NCBI RefSeq assembly: GCF_000244975.1
Contig: NZ_CM001440.1
Coordinates: 1,229,538-1,293,537, forward strand
Origin: Saccharomonospora cyanea NA-134
Lineage (GTDB): Bacteria; Actinomycetota; Actinomycetes; Mycobacteriales; Pseudonocardiaceae
Direction: 5' to 3'
DNA: 64,000 nt
Shown here: positions 38,283 to 47,717 of the stretch, in pieces
Numbering within the stretch: the first letter of the stretch is position 1
How the letters are laid out: every line of letters starts with the position of its first letter
Notes under the pieces: model-generated
Told to the model about the DNA's origin: nothing
Database searches by the model: none
The model's input: the letters and a program-made list of their open reading frames with translations, nothing else
Program-made: the position numbers and the translations under genes

Positions 38283-38739
38283 TCCGCTTGGGGGCCGGAT
38301 TTCCGGCCGCGCCGAGTGCTCTTTAGTGACCTCGGTTGATCACTCTACGCCAAGCCTTTTCGGTGAGCGGTCCATCCGATCAGGTGAACGGTCTCAACCT
38401 TGAGAGTGTCTTCGTGTTGTTCTGATCACATCTCGACACAAATCGCAGGTCCTGGCGCTGCCACACGGACGGTCACCGATTCCCTCCGCTGGGTTGGTGG
38501 ACTTCGCCGAACCCTCTTCGTAATCTGGCCGAGATCTCGCGCCAGGCAGCCGTTCCACAGGGGTCGGCGACGCGGGATCGCCGCCGAGACAGCTTGTCGG
38601 GGAGCTGCGCCGGACACGACGCGACAATGTCGCCACCGCCTGTCGGAAAACCAGCACTGTGATGTTCTTCGGCCTGCGGATGTCCACGTTGCCGCGGCTA
38701 GCCGGCGGGCGGCCAGAGAGCAAAGGAGACACACGCGAC
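38283..38739 (+). other. 457-nt region without a gene, structured leader of the NlpC gene
   Basis: No plausible gene on either strand. On the + strand CCTGGCGC (38452-38459) pairs with GCGCCAGG (38539-38546) and encloses a strong hairpin, GGGTTGGTG against CGCCGAACCC (about 38491-38514). TCTCAACCTTGAGA (38392-38405) is a further inverted repeat, upstream. Long structured leaders before NlpC/P60 genes in actinobacteria can be c-di-AMP (ydaO) riboswitches, but I do not find the GGGGAACC-type core, so I do not call one. AAAGGAG at the end is the ribosome site. Confidence 0.5.
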
Positions 38740-39792
38740 GTGCAGTCGCATCCCGTGAGACGTGTGGTGTCGGGAGCACTGGCGGCGTGCGCCGTGATCG
38801 CGGTCGTCACCTTCACCCAGGCGCCGGCGACGGCGACACCAGCGGTCCCCGCCCCGCAGCAGCCTCAGAGCACCTCCGAGGCACTGGAGAAGTACCGGGA
38901 GCTCGCCGACAAGGCACAGAAGCTCAACGAGGAGTACCTCTCCGCCCAGGAGGACCTCGAGGCCAAGGAGAAGGAGCTCGACAAGCTCACCAAGGTCCTG
39001 AACAAGGCCAAGAAGGCCGAGGCGGGGGCGCGCGAGGACGAGGAGGTCTTCCGGAAGGAGGTCGACAGGTTCGCGGGCGCGTCCTTCACGAGCGGTGCGC
39101 AGCTGAGCAAGCTGTCCGCACTGCTCACGGTGGACTCCCCGCAGGACTTCCTCGACCGTTCCTCGGCGATCGACCTTCTCGCGACGGACAAGAACCGGGC
39201 GCTGAGCGCGCTCCGGAGCGCCGTCGACAGGGCGGAGGACAGCCGTAACGAGGCGGCCACGGCCCAGCAGAAGGCCAAGGAGGCCAAGGACAAGGCCGCC
39301 GAGATCGCCGCGGACCTGAAGGACCGCAAGCAGAAGCTGGAGGATCAGAAGGACGAGCTGGCGGCCCAGTACGGCCTGCTCAGCGATGCCGACAAGGCGC
39401 AGCAGCAGGACATCGGGCCCGACCCCGGCAACGTCCAGGCTCCGGGGCCCAAGGCCCAGATCGCGGTCAACGCCGCGTTGAGCCAGCGCGGTAAGCCGTA
39501 CGCGTGGGGCGCCACGGGCCCGAACAGCTACGACTGCTCGGGGCTGACCCAGTGGGCCTACGCCCAGGCCGGCATCAGCATCCCGCGCACGAGCAGCTCG
39601 CAGTCGACCTTCGGGACGCCGATCCCGAGGGCGCAGTTGCAGCCCGGCGACCTGGTGTTCTACGGGTCGCCCGTGTACCACGTCGGCATCTACATCGGTA
39701 ACGGCCAGATGGTCCACGCGCCCACCACGGGTGACGTGGTCAAGGTCGCGCCGCTGCAGGCCGAGTACAGCGGCGCCCGCCGGGTCGCCTGA
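38740..39792 (+). CDS. secreted NlpC/P60 peptidoglycan endopeptidase with coiled coil (RipC-like)
   Basis: A 350-residue cell-wall hydrolase. The signal peptide is at residues 1-34 (cut after ATATP or similar). A long coiled coil occupies about 45-215, as in RipA/RipC and FtsEX-regulated hydrolases. The NlpC/P60 domain (about 238-350) has the full triad: Cys266 in YDCSGLTQW, His314 in YHVGIYIG and His326. It cuts D-Glu to diaminopimelate bonds in stem peptides by family. AAAGGAG 11 nt before GTG 38740 sets the start. Rv2190c is the positional equivalent. Expression probably depends on the long leader before it. Confidence 0.93.
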   Translation: MQSHPVRRVVSGALAACAVIAVVTFTQAPATATPAVPAPQQPQSTSEALEKYRELADKAQKLNEEYLSAQEDLEAKEKELDKLTKVLNKAKKAEAGAREDEEVFRKEVDRFAGASFTSGAQLSKLSALLTVDSPQDFLDRSSAIDLLATDKNRALSALRSAVDRAEDSRNEAATAQQKAKEAKDKAAEIAADLKDRKQKLEDQKDELAAQYGLLSDADKAQQQDIGPDPGNVQAPGPKAQIAVNAALSQRGKPYAWGATGPNSYDCSGLTQWAYAQAGISIPRTSSSQSTFGTPIPRAQLQPGDLVFYGSPVYHVGIYIGNGQMVHAPTTGDVVKVAPLQAEYSGARRVA

Positions 39793-39840
39793 GACCGGCA
39801 CCGCGCCAGTGCCCCCACCGGGGCGGGATAGTCTCGCACC

Positions 39841-41028
39841 ATGCCTCGCACGTTGCTGGTGACGAACGACTTCCCGCCCCGGCCCGGGGGCATCCAGTCG
39901 TATCTGCACGCGTTGGCCACCCGACTGCCCTCGGACGAGCTGGTGGTCTACGCCCCGGCGTGGGAACGGGAGTCGGGATCTCACTCGCGTTTCGACGCCG
40001 AGCAGCCGTTCGAGGTGGTACGGCATCCCACCTCGCTCATGCTCCCCACACCCGACGTGTTGCGGCGGGCCGCGCAGCTCGTGCGCTCCCGGCACTGCGA
40101 GGCCGTCTGGTTCGGCGCCGCCGCCCCGCTGGCCTTGCTCTCCGAGCCGCTGCGCAGGGCGGGCGCGCACCGCGTCGTCGCCTCCACACACGGGCACGAG
40201 GTCGGGTGGTCGATGTTGCCGGTGGCGCGTCAGGCGTTGCGCCGCATCGGGAGCACCACCGACGTGCTCACGTTCGTCAGCCACTACACGCGCCGCCGCT
40301 TCGCGTCGGCGTTCGGCCCGTTGGCAGGTCTGGAGCATCTGCCGTCCGGAGTGGATTCCCAGGTGTTCCGTCCCGACGACGCCGCGCGCGCCGAGCTGCG
40401 GAAACGCTACGGGCTGGCCGACCGGCCCACGGTGGTGTGCGTGTCGCGGCTGGTTCCCCGCAAGGGGCAGGACATGCTGGTGAAGACCCTTCCCGAGCTG
40501 CGGCGCCGGGTTCCCGGTGCGGCGCTGCTACTCGTCGGCGGTGGTCCTTACCGCAGGAAGCTCACCGAGCTCGCCGAGCTCCGTGGAGTCGCCGAACACG
40601 TGGTCTTCACGGGGTCGGTGCCGTGGGAGGAGCTGCCCGCCCACTACGCGGTCGGTGACGTGTTCGCCATGCCGGCACGCACCCGCGGCAAGGGGCTCGA
40701 CGTGGAGGGCCTCGGGATCGTCTACCTGGAGGCCTCCGCGACGGGACTGCCGGTCGTCGCGGGCAACTCCGGTGGCGCGCCGGAGACGGTGCTGGACGAG
40801 GTCACCGGGCATGTCGTCGACGGCAGGGAGGAGGCCCAGCTCGTCGACACGATCGCCGCGCTGCTCGCCGACCCGGTCCGCGCCCGCCGGATGGGTGAGG
40901 CGGGCAGGCAGTGGGTCCGCGAGCACTGGCGGTGGGACGTCCTGGCCCAGCGGCTGTCCGACCTGCTGGCCGGTCGCCGCTCCCTCGGCAGGGCGGCGGA
41001 GTTGCGCCCGCACCACAGCGGGCGGTGA
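39841..41028 (+). CDS. pimB: GT4 mannosyltransferase, PimB'-like
   Basis: A 395-residue GT-B enzyme. The N-terminal VTNDFPPRPGGIQSYL binds acceptor, and the C-terminal EGLGIVYLEASATGLPVV carries the GDP-mannose-binding E-x7-E motif. The best match by memory and place is PimB' (Rv2188c), which adds the second mannose to phosphatidylinositol mannoside on the inner leaflet. TAGTCT (39829-39834) ends 6 nt before the ATG, so the mRNA is probably leaderless. It follows the RipC-like gene by 48 nt, as in M. tuberculosis. Confidence 0.9.
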   Translation: MPRTLLVTNDFPPRPGGIQSYLHALATRLPSDELVVYAPAWERESGSHSRFDAEQPFEVVRHPTSLMLPTPDVLRRAAQLVRSRHCEAVWFGAAAPLALLSEPLRRAGAHRVVASTHGHEVGWSMLPVARQALRRIGSTTDVLTFVSHYTRRRFASAFGPLAGLEHLPSGVDSQVFRPDDAARAELRKRYGLADRPTVVCVSRLVPRKGQDMLVKTLPELRRRVPGAALLLVGGGPYRRKLTELAELRGVAEHVVFTGSVPWEELPAHYAVGDVFAMPARTRGKGLDVEGLGIVYLEASATGLPVVAGNSGGAPETVLDEVTGHVVDGREEAQLVDTIAALLADPVRARRMGEAGRQWVREHWRWDVLAQRLSDLLAGRRSLGRAAELRPHHSGR

Positions 41029-41051
41029 GCGGGCCGACCGGGTCGACGGCG

Positions 41052-41696
41052 TCAGCCCTCCCGCAGCGCCGGGTGCCGGGGGTTGTCCATCCGCACCACG
41101 ACGTCCGCGACTTCCGCGGGCCGGACCTCGGTGTCGTAGCGGGCGTAGGCGGGCAGTGCCCAACTCGCGTCCTCGGGCAGCCGCCGTCGCAGCGCGTCGG
41201 GGGAGAGCCACAGGTGCACGGTGAGTTCGGCGGGAAGGCCCTGCCCGAGCAGTAGTTCACCGTCGAGCACCACCACGCCGCCGTCGGGCAGCCGGGTGCG
41301 AGGTAGCCGGAAGGCGCGGTCGCGGGTCGTGTCCCACAGCGCGGGCAGCACCTGGCCGGTGCCCGACTCCTCCAGCGGCCCGAGCACCTCGCGCCGGACG
41401 GCCGCGACGTCCAGCCAGTCCTCGTAGCGCACGTCGGGGTCGTGCCTGCCGCGTTCGAACCGCAGCGAGGCAGGTCGCAGGAAGTCGTGGGCCGACACGC
41501 GCAGCACCTCGTGCCCGCGCACGCGCAACGGATCGACGAGCGCGCCCGCCAGCGCCGCGGTGTCGGTGGCGGTGTCGGCGCCGTCGACCAGCACGCGGCT
41601 CCAGCGTCTGCGCGCCGCGACGGCGGCGACGCGGTCGGCGAGCTCGGCCACCAGGCGCTCGACCGTGATGGGCCGGTAACGGGCGCTGGTCGGCAT
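41052..41696 (-). CDS. uridine-kinase-like protein with degenerate P-loop
   Basis: A 214-residue protein of the P-loop kinase fold. Overall layout follows uridine kinase ([64 protein letters not shown]). The Walker A Gly-Lys-Thr/Ser is missing: the loop reads [10 protein letters not shown] recall that this actinobacterial subgroup generally lacks it, so nucleotide phosphorylation is doubtful. TACCGT (41708-41703) ends 6 nt before ATG 41696. It is divergent from bioA with only 37 bp between the start codons. Confidence 0.83.
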   Translation of the reverse strand: MPTSARYRPITVERLVAELADRVAAVAARRRWSRVLVDGADTATDTAALAGALVDPLRVRGHEVLRVSAHDFLRPASLRFERGRHDPDVRYEDWLDVAAVRREVLGPLEESGTGQVLPALWDTTRDRAFRLPRTRLPDGGVVVLDGELLLGQGLPAELTVHLWLSPDALRRRLPEDASWALPAYARYDTEVRPAEVADVVVRMDNPRHPALREG

Positions 41697-41733
41697 GGCA
41701 CCACGGTATCCGGTGCGTCGTAGAGTGCCTCGC

Positions 41734-43026
41734 ATGACGCCCGATCCCGAGACTCGCGAGCTGCTGCGCCTCGACGCCCACCACGTGTGGCACCCGTACG
41801 GTCCGATGCCTGCGACGGTGCCGCCGCTGCTGGTGGAGGAGGCGTCGGGCGTGCGGTTGCGGCTGGCCGACGGCAGGGAACTGGTCGACGGGATGTCGTC
41901 GTGGTGGGCCGCGATCCACGGTTACCGGCACCCCGTTCTCGACGCGGCACTGGCCGAGCAGGCCGGGAGGATGAGCCATGTCATGTTCGGCGGGTTGACG
42001 CACGAACCCGCGATCAGGCTCGCGACCACACTCGTGGACCTCACTCCCGACGGGCTGGAGCACGTGTTCCTGTGTGACTCCGGTTCGGTGTCGGTCGAGG
42101 TGGCGCTCAAGATGTGCCTGCAGTACTGGCGTTCGGTCGGGCGGGCGGGCAAGACCCGGATGCTCACCTGGCGTGGCGGGTACCACGGTGACACGTTCCA
42201 CCCCATGAGCGTGTGCGACCCGGAGGGCGGGATGCACGCGCTGTGGCGTGGAGTGCTGCCGGAGCAACTCTTCGTGCCCGCTCCACCACCGGGCTTCGAA
42301 GCCCCGGTCGACGAGTCCTACGTGGACACCCTGGTGCGGACGGTGGAGGAGCACGCCGGCGAGCTCGCCGCCGTGGTGGTGGAGCCGGTCGTGCAGGGCG
42401 CCGGCGGTATGCGGTTCCACAATCCCGCCTACCTGCGGGTGCTTCGCGAGGTCACGAGGGCGCACGACGTGCTGCTGGTGTTCGACGAGATCGCCACGGG
42501 GTTCGGGCGCACGGGTGCGTTGTTCGCCGCGGAGCACGCGGGTGCCACTCCCGACGTGCTCTGTGTGGGGAAGGCACTGACCGGCGGCTACCTCACGATG
42601 GCGGCGACGCTGTGCACCACGCGGGTCGCCGACGGGATCTCCCGGGGCGAGGTCCCGGTGCTGGCGCACGGCCCGACGTTCATGGGCAACCCGCTCGCCT
42701 CGGCCGTCGCCAACGCGTCGATCGGCCTGCTGGCCGACGGGGCCTGGCGTCACGAGGTGCGGCGCGTAGAACGCAGGCTGCGGGACGGGCTCGCCCCCGC
42801 GGCCGACGTGCCGGGTGTCGTGGACGTCCGCGTGCTCGGCGCCATCGGGGTGGTGCAGCTCGACCACGCCGTCGACATGGCGGTGGCCACCGAGGCGCTG
42901 ACCTCGCGGGGCGTGTGGCTGCGGCCGTTCCGCGACCTGATCTACACGATGCCGCCGTACATCACGTCGGACGAGGATCTCGCACTCGTGACCGACGCGA
43001 TGGTGGCCGCCGCGGAGGTGTCCTGA
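41734..43026 (+). CDS. bioA: adenosylmethionine-8-amino-7-oxononanoate aminotransferase
   Basis: PLP aminotransferase that makes 7,8-diaminopelargonate (DAPA) in biotin synthesis. VWHPYGPM near the start, [11 protein letters not shown], the [13 protein letters not shown] block and the Schiff-base lysine in [12 protein letters not shown] are typical of BioA. TAGAGT (41721-41726) ends 7 nt before ATG 41734, so it is probably leaderless; 430 residues is normal. bioF, often next in relatives, is absent. A 305-bp gap and a SulP-carbonic anhydrase gene separate it from bioD. Confidence 0.95.
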   Translation: MTPDPETRELLRLDAHHVWHPYGPMPATVPPLLVEEASGVRLRLADGRELVDGMSSWWAAIHGYRHPVLDAALAEQAGRMSHVMFGGLTHEPAIRLATTLVDLTPDGLEHVFLCDSGSVSVEVALKMCLQYWRSVGRAGKTRMLTWRGGYHGDTFHPMSVCDPEGGMHALWRGVLPEQLFVPAPPPGFEAPVDESYVDTLVRTVEEHAGELAAVVVEPVVQGAGGMRFHNPAYLRVLREVTRAHDVLLVFDEIATGFGRTGALFAAEHAGATPDVLCVGKALTGGYLTMAATLCTTRVADGISRGEVPVLAHGPTFMGNPLASAVANASIGLLADGAWRHEVRRVERRLRDGLAPAADVPGVVDVRVLGAIGVVQLDHAVDMAVATEALTSRGVWLRPFRDLIYTMPPYITSDEDLALVTDAMVAAAEVS

Positions 43027-43331
43027 CCGGAAGGTGTGAACGGTACCGCTCGCACGCGGAGTGGAGTCCGTCACAGGAAAGCACTCGATCGAGTCGCTCG
43101 TCTGCGTGGTCGGGTGGCGATCGACACGGAGGGATACGACAGCGGTCAATGCGGTCGCGTACCGGGTGAGAGCTGCATCACTCTGCTGCGGCGAGCGTTG
43201 TGGTGGTACGCCCCCTTCGTGACAGAGGGATTCGCTCCTCAACATGAAAGCCTTTTTCAATAGCGGACATTTCGGCGAATCTGCTGTTACCTGGTGCCCG
43301 CGGCCCACCCGACGACACCAGGAGACCGACC
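43027..43331 (+). other. 305-nt gap between bioA and the SulP gene
   Basis: No gene is seen on either strand. It contains a 12-bp palindrome, ACTCGATCGAGT (43083-43094), and an AT-richer stretch at about 43228-43280 (ATGAAAGCCTTTTTCAATAG) that is the likely promoter zone for the SulP gene. No ribosomal leader or riboswitch is recognised; GGAG lies just before the SulP start. Confidence 0.5.
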
Positions 43332-45590
43332 ATGACCGGCACCCCACCAGCCGCCGACCGCGTCGACGCCACGGTCCGAAGTAGAGCTGGGTGGAAAACC
43401 GTGCTGCGGCACGACGTTCCGTCCTCGCTGGTCGTCTTCCTCGTGGCCGTGCCGCTGTCCCTGGGCATCGCGTTGGCATCGGGAGCGCCGATCGTGGCCG
43501 GTGTCGTCGCCGCCGTCGTCGGCGGGATCGTGGCCGGCGCCCTCGGGGGTTCGCGGCTCCAGGTGAGCGGGCCCGCCGCGGGACTCACGGTGGTGATGGC
43601 CGAGACCATCGCCGAGTTCGGCTGGGCCGTCACGTGCGCCATCACGGTGTGCGCGGGAACGCTCCAGATCCTGTTCGGACTGAGTCGGGTGGCGCGAGCC
43701 GCACTGGCGATCGCGCCCGCCATCGTGCACGGCATGCTCGGGGGAATCGGCGTCACGCTCGTGCTCGGCCAGCTCCACGTCGTCCTCGGCGGCGCCCCGC
43801 AGAGCTCGGCGGTGGACAACCTGGCCGAGTTGCCGGGACAGCTCGTCGGACATCACGACGCGGCCGCTGTCGTCGGGCTCGTCACGATCGCGGTACTGCT
43901 GCTGTGGCCTCGCCTGCCCGGTCCGTTCCCGCGCATTCCCGCTCCGCTGGCGGCCATCACGCTCGTCACCATCGGTTCGGTACTCGCCGGTGCGTCGGTG
44001 GAACGGGTCGACCTGCCGACCGACCTGCTCGACATCGGCTTCCTTCCCGAGTTGCCCTCGGTGGGCTGGTTCGACTTCGGGCTCGCGGTGGTCACGATCG
44101 CGCTCATCGCCAGTGTCGAGACCCTGCTGTCGGCCGTCGCCGTCGACCGCATGCACACCGGGCCCCGCGCGAACCTCAACCGGGAGCTGGTCGGGCAGGG
44201 CGCGGCCAACATCACCTCCGGCGCTCTCGGCGGTCTGCCGGTCACCGGGGTGATCGTGCGAAGCTCGACCAACGTCGCGGCCGGAGCCCGCACCCGCGTC
44301 TCGGCGGTGCTGCACGGCGTCTGGGTGTTGTTGTTCACGGTGGCGCTGGCCGGGCTCGTCCAGAGCATTCCGCTCGCCGCGCTCGCGGGTCTGCTGACCT
44401 ACGTCGGGGCGAAGCTGGTGAACGTCCGCACGATCCGCACTGTGCGCGGTCACGGCGACCTCTCGCTGTACTTCGCCACGCTGCTCGGCGTCGTGGTGAT
44501 CGACCTGCTCACCGGTGTGCTCGTCGGTGTCGCGCTGTCGTTGGCACTCATGCTGCGGCGCACGATGTGGTCCGGCATCCACGTGGTCGACCAGGGCGAA
44601 CAGCGACGCATCGTCATCGAGGGAGTGCTGACGTTCCTGTCGGTGCCGAGGCTGTCGGCGGTGCTCGGTGCGATCCCGCCGGAGCGTACGGTGCGGCTCG
44701 AACTCGTCGTCGACTACCTCGACCATGCCGCTTTCGAGTGCCTGTCCGAGTGGCAGCACGCCTACGAGCGGGCGGGAGGCGCTGTCGTGATCGACGAGAT
44801 CGGTCACCCGTGGTACGGCAACGGCAGGTCAAGTTCACCCACCGTGCGCAGGCAGGAGGCCACACGCGTGCCGCCCCGCTGGCTCGCCCCGTGGTCGGAG
44901 TGGATGGCGAAGGAGCAGGGCGTGGTCATCCCCGAGCAGCGGCACCGTCCGCTGCACCGGGGAACCTCGGAGTTCCAGTGGCGCACCGCTCCGCTGGTGA
45001 AGGACACGCTGATGCGGTTGGCGTCGGGACAGTCGCCCCACACGTTGTTCATCACGTGCAGCGACGCGCGACTCGTGCCGAACATGATCACCACGAGCGG
45101 GCCTGGTGACCTCTTCACCGTGCGCAACATCGGTAACTTCGTACCGGTGGACGGGGGGCGGAACACCGACGTGGACCCGTCCGTGGGCGCGGCCGTCGAG
45201 TACGCCGTCGCCGTGTTGAAGGTCCGCGAGATCGTGGTCTGTGGACACTCCTCGTGCGGTGCGATGCACGCACTCCTCACCGGCGACGGTGCGGGGCTGC
45301 CCACCCTGCGGCGGTGGTTGCGGCACGGGGAGTCCACTCTGCGGCGTTCCCGCGAGACCGCTCCCGTCCGGTTGGGCGGCAGCCCGCCCCCGGCCCAGGT
45401 CGACGTGCTCGCACTGCACAACGTGCTCGAGCAACTCGAACGCCTGCGGTCCGATCCACTGGTGGCCGAGGCCGAACGCGCGGGCGAGCTCACGCTGACC
45501 GGAATGTACTTCGACGTCGGAGCGGCCCAGGTCTACCTGCTCGACGGCGACACGGGTGTGTTCCAACCCGCCGGTGTGAAGGCCGGGTGA
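43332..45590 (+). CDS. SulP anion transporter fused to beta-carbonic anhydrase
   Basis: A 752-residue fusion. Residues about 30-420 are a SulP (SLC26-like) transporter with ten or more helices and the family start HDVPSSLVVFLVAVPLSLGIALASG. A short STAS-like segment follows at about 430-500. The C-terminal 200 residues are a beta-carbonic anhydrase with zinc ligands in CSDARLVPN and GHSSCGAM, both complete. Such fusions (Rv3273 in M. tuberculosis) are thought to import bicarbonate or sulfate; the fused enzyme favours bicarbonate. It sits between bioA and bioD: BioD uses CO2 and biotin enzymes use bicarbonate, so a metabolic link is possible. Confidence 0.93.
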   Translation: MTGTPPAADRVDATVRSRAGWKTVLRHDVPSSLVVFLVAVPLSLGIALASGAPIVAGVVAAVVGGIVAGALGGSRLQVSGPAAGLTVVMAETIAEFGWAVTCAITVCAGTLQILFGLSRVARAALAIAPAIVHGMLGGIGVTLVLGQLHVVLGGAPQSSAVDNLAELPGQLVGHHDAAAVVGLVTIAVLLLWPRLPGPFPRIPAPLAAITLVTIGSVLAGASVERVDLPTDLLDIGFLPELPSVGWFDFGLAVVTIALIASVETLLSAVAVDRMHTGPRANLNRELVGQGAANITSGALGGLPVTGVIVRSSTNVAAGARTRVSAVLHGVWVLLFTVALAGLVQSIPLAALAGLLTYVGAKLVNVRTIRTVRGHGDLSLYFATLLGVVVIDLLTGVLVGVALSLALMLRRTMWSGIHVVDQGEQRRIVIEGVLTFLSVPRLSAVLGAIPPERTVRLELVVDYLDHAAFECLSEWQHAYERAGGAVVIDEIGHPWYGNGRSSSPTVRRQEATRVPPRWLAPWSEWMAKEQGVVIPEQRHRPLHRGTSEFQWRTAPLVKDTLMRLASGQSPHTLFITCSDARLVPNMITTSGPGDLFTVRNIGNFVPVDGGRNTDVDPSVGAAVEYAVAVLKVREIVVCGHSSCGAMHALLTGDGAGLPTLRRWLRHGESTLRRSRETAPVRLGGSPPPAQVDVLALHNVLEQLERLRSDPLVAEAERAGELTLTGMYFDVGAAQVYLLDGDTGVFQPAGVKAG

Positions 45591-45625
45591 GAACCGGTGC
45601 GCGCTTCGGTATTAGTGTCGCTGCC

Positions 45626-46351
45626 GTGACCGTGCTGGTGATATCCGGAACCGGAACCGGCGTCGGTAAGACCGTCGTGACGGCGGCCGTGGCCGCGCTG
45701 GCGGCCGACGACGGCCGTAGCGTCGCTGTGCTCAAACCCGCGCAGACGGGCGTTGTGGCAGGCGAGCCGGGCGATCTCGCCGACGTGCGTCGTCTCGCGG
45801 GTGACGTGACCACGTGCGAACTGCGCCGCTACCCCGACCCGTTGTCACCCGAGGCCGCCGCGCGCCGCAGCGGCCTGCCGGAGGTGACGCCCGCCGACGT
45901 GGCCGCTGCCGCTTCCCGGCTGCACGAGGACCACGAGCTGGTGCTTGTGGAGGGCGCGGGAGGTCTGCTCGTCCGCTTCGACGCGTCGGGAGGAACGCTC
46001 GCCGACGCGGCGTGGGCGCTCGGAGCTCCCGTGCTCGTCGTCGCGGAGGCGGGCCTCGGCACTCTCAACGCCACGGCGTTGACCGCGGAGGTCGCCACGC
46101 GCCGGGGGCTCGACGTGCTCGGCGTCGTGATCGGCGCCTGGCCGTCCGACCCGGACCTCGCGGCCCGTTCCAACACCGCCGATCTTCCGGTGGCCGCTGC
46201 CGCGCCGCTGCTCGGCGCGTTGCCGGAGGGACTGGCGTCGGCGAGCAGGCAGGAATTCCTCGACGAGGCCCGCCGTGGGCTGGCACCGTGGTTGGGCGGC
46301 ACGTTCGACCCCGACCGGTTCACCCGTGCCGTGGCCGCGGCGGGGAGATGA
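45626..46351 (+). CDS. bioD: dethiobiotin synthetase
   Basis: ATP-dependent carboxylation of DAPA with CO2 to form dethiobiotin. The P-loop GTGTGVGKT is at residues 8-16, LKPAQTGV is the substrate segment and VEGAGGLLVRF is a family signature. Length 241 is normal. TAGTGT (45613-45618) ends 7 nt before GTG 45626, suggesting its own leaderless promoter despite the 35-nt gap after the SulP-carbonic anhydrase gene. Confidence 0.95.
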   Translation: MTVLVISGTGTGVGKTVVTAAVAALAADDGRSVAVLKPAQTGVVAGEPGDLADVRRLAGDVTTCELRRYPDPLSPEAAARRSGLPEVTPADVAAAASRLHEDHELVLVEGAGGLLVRFDASGGTLADAAWALGAPVLVVAEAGLGTLNATALTAEVATRRGLDVLGVVIGAWPSDPDLAARSNTADLPVAAAAPLLGALPEGLASASRQEFLDEARRGLAPWLGGTFDPDRFTRAVAAAGR

Positions 46352-46434
46352 CGGCAACGTGACGTGCGTCGCTGTGCCATCTCGGCCCCGTCCGTCAGAC
46401 TCGTGACCACATCCAGCAAGCCGAAGGAGATGCC

Positions 46435-47451
46435 GTGACGGCCGCAGCCACGGGGGCGGAGATCCTCACCACCGCGCGTCAGAAGGTGCTGGAGGAGGGC
46501 ACCGGGCTGTCGCAGGAGCAGCTGCTCGACGTGCTCCGCCTCGGAGACGAGCACATTCCCGACCTGCTGTCGCTCGCCCACGACGTGCGGATGCGCTGGT
46601 GTGGCCCCGAGGTGGAGGTCGAGGGCATCGTCAGTGTCAAGACCGGCGGGTGCCCCGAGGACTGTCACTTCTGCTCGCAGTCCGGCCGGTTCCCGACCCC
46701 GGTCCGCGCGGCGTGGCTGGACATCCCCGGCCTGGTGAAGGCGGCCGAGGAGACCGCGGCCACCGGGGCCACCGAGTTCTGCATCGTGGCGGCCGTCCGC
46801 GGCCCGGACGCGCGTCTCATGTCGCAGGTTCGCGACGGCATCAGGGCGATCCGTGAGTCCGGCAACGACATCCAGATCGCGTGTTCGCTGGGCATGCTGA
46901 CGCAGGAACAGGTCGACGAACTCGTCGACATGGGTGTCCACCGTTACAACCACAACCTGGAGACCGCCCGGTCGCACTTCCCCAACGTCGTCACCACGCA
47001 CACGTGGGAGGAACGTTGGGAGACCCTTCGAATGGTGCGCGACGCGGGCATGGAGGTCTGCTGCGGCGGCATCATCGGTATGGGCGAGTCGCTGGAGCAG
47101 CGCGCGGAGTTCGCGGTCCAACTGGCCGAACTGGACCCGCACGAGGTCCCGATGAACTTCCTCATCCCGCAGCCGGGCACCCCGTACGAGGGGTTCGACA
47201 TCGTGGAGGGCAAGGACGCGCTGCGGGTCGTGGCGGCGTTCCGGCTCGCCATGCCGCGCACGATGCTGCGCTTCGCGGGCGGGCGCGAACTCACGCTGGG
47301 CGACCTCGGTGCCGAGCAGGGCATGCTCGGCGGCGTCAACGCGATCATCGTCGGCAACTACCTGACGAATCTCGGTCGCCCCGCTCAGCAGGACCTCGAC
47401 ATGCTCAGCGACCTGAAGATGCCGATCAAGGCGCTCAGCGACAGCCTGTGA
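46435..47451 (+). CDS. bioB: biotin synthase
   Basis: Radical SAM enzyme that inserts sulfur into dethiobiotin. The [4Fe-4S] ligands are Cys73, Cys77 and Cys80 in [11 protein letters not shown] and [2Fe-2S] regions include [14 protein letters not shown] and [10 protein letters not shown]. The 338-residue length matches. AAGGAG lies 6 nt before the GTG start. The auxiliary protein gene bsaP follows 10 nt later. Confidence 0.96.
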   Translation: MTAAATGAEILTTARQKVLEEGTGLSQEQLLDVLRLGDEHIPDLLSLAHDVRMRWCGPEVEVEGIVSVKTGGCPEDCHFCSQSGRFPTPVRAAWLDIPGLVKAAEETAATGATEFCIVAAVRGPDARLMSQVRDGIRAIRESGNDIQIACSLGMLTQEQVDELVDMGVHRYNHNLETARSHFPNVVTTHTWEERWETLRMVRDAGMEVCCGGIIGMGESLEQRAEFAVQLAELDPHEVPMNFLIPQPGTPYEGFDIVEGKDALRVVAAFRLAMPRTMLRFAGGRELTLGDLGAEQGMLGGVNAIIVGNYLTNLGRPAQQDLDMLSDLKMPIKALSDSL

Positions 47452-47461
47452 GCGAGGGAGC

Positions 47462-47671
47462 GTGAACACGACGTACTGCGTTCACTGCGGTGGGCTGCTC
47501 TCCGCACCGGGTCACGAGGCGTGCCGGACCCCGCGCACGGCCCTCGAACCGCCGCGCTACTGCTCCGAGTGCGGGCGACGCATGGTGGTGCAGGTGACGC
47601 CGAGCGGGTGGTCGGCGCGGTGCAGCAGGCACGGTGAAACCTCCTCCATGAGTTCGGCGACGACCGGATAG
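47462..47671 (+). CDS. bsaP: biotin synthase auxiliary protein BsaP
   Basis: A 69-residue Cys-rich protein with CxxC pairs Cys6/Cys9 and Cys34/Cys37, plus Cys21, Cys54 and nearby His18 and His57. Its place directly after bioB equals Rv1590, described as BsaP, an auxiliary protein needed for mycobacterial biotin synthase. GAGGGAG precedes the GTG. Metal or cluster binding follows from the cysteines; which metal cannot be decided here. Confidence 0.85.
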   Translation: MNTTYCVHCGGLLSAPGHEACRTPRTALEPPRYCSECGRRMVVQVTPSGWSARCSRHGETSSMSSATTG

Positions 47672-47717
47672 GCTCCCGACGGGGAAAAGCGAGGTCGTCG
47701 CGCGGGAGGGTGTGGAG

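Noticed and set aside
38283-38739. A ydaO (c-di-AMP) riboswitch in the NlpC leader
   Set aside because: The GGGGAACC and GGGGUGAA-type core elements could not be found by eye, so I list only a structured leader.
43083-43094. ACTCGATCGAGT as an operator for the SulP gene
   Set aside because: A single self-complementary 12-mer nearly 240 bp from the gene, without a regulator beside it or a second copy, is not enough evidence.
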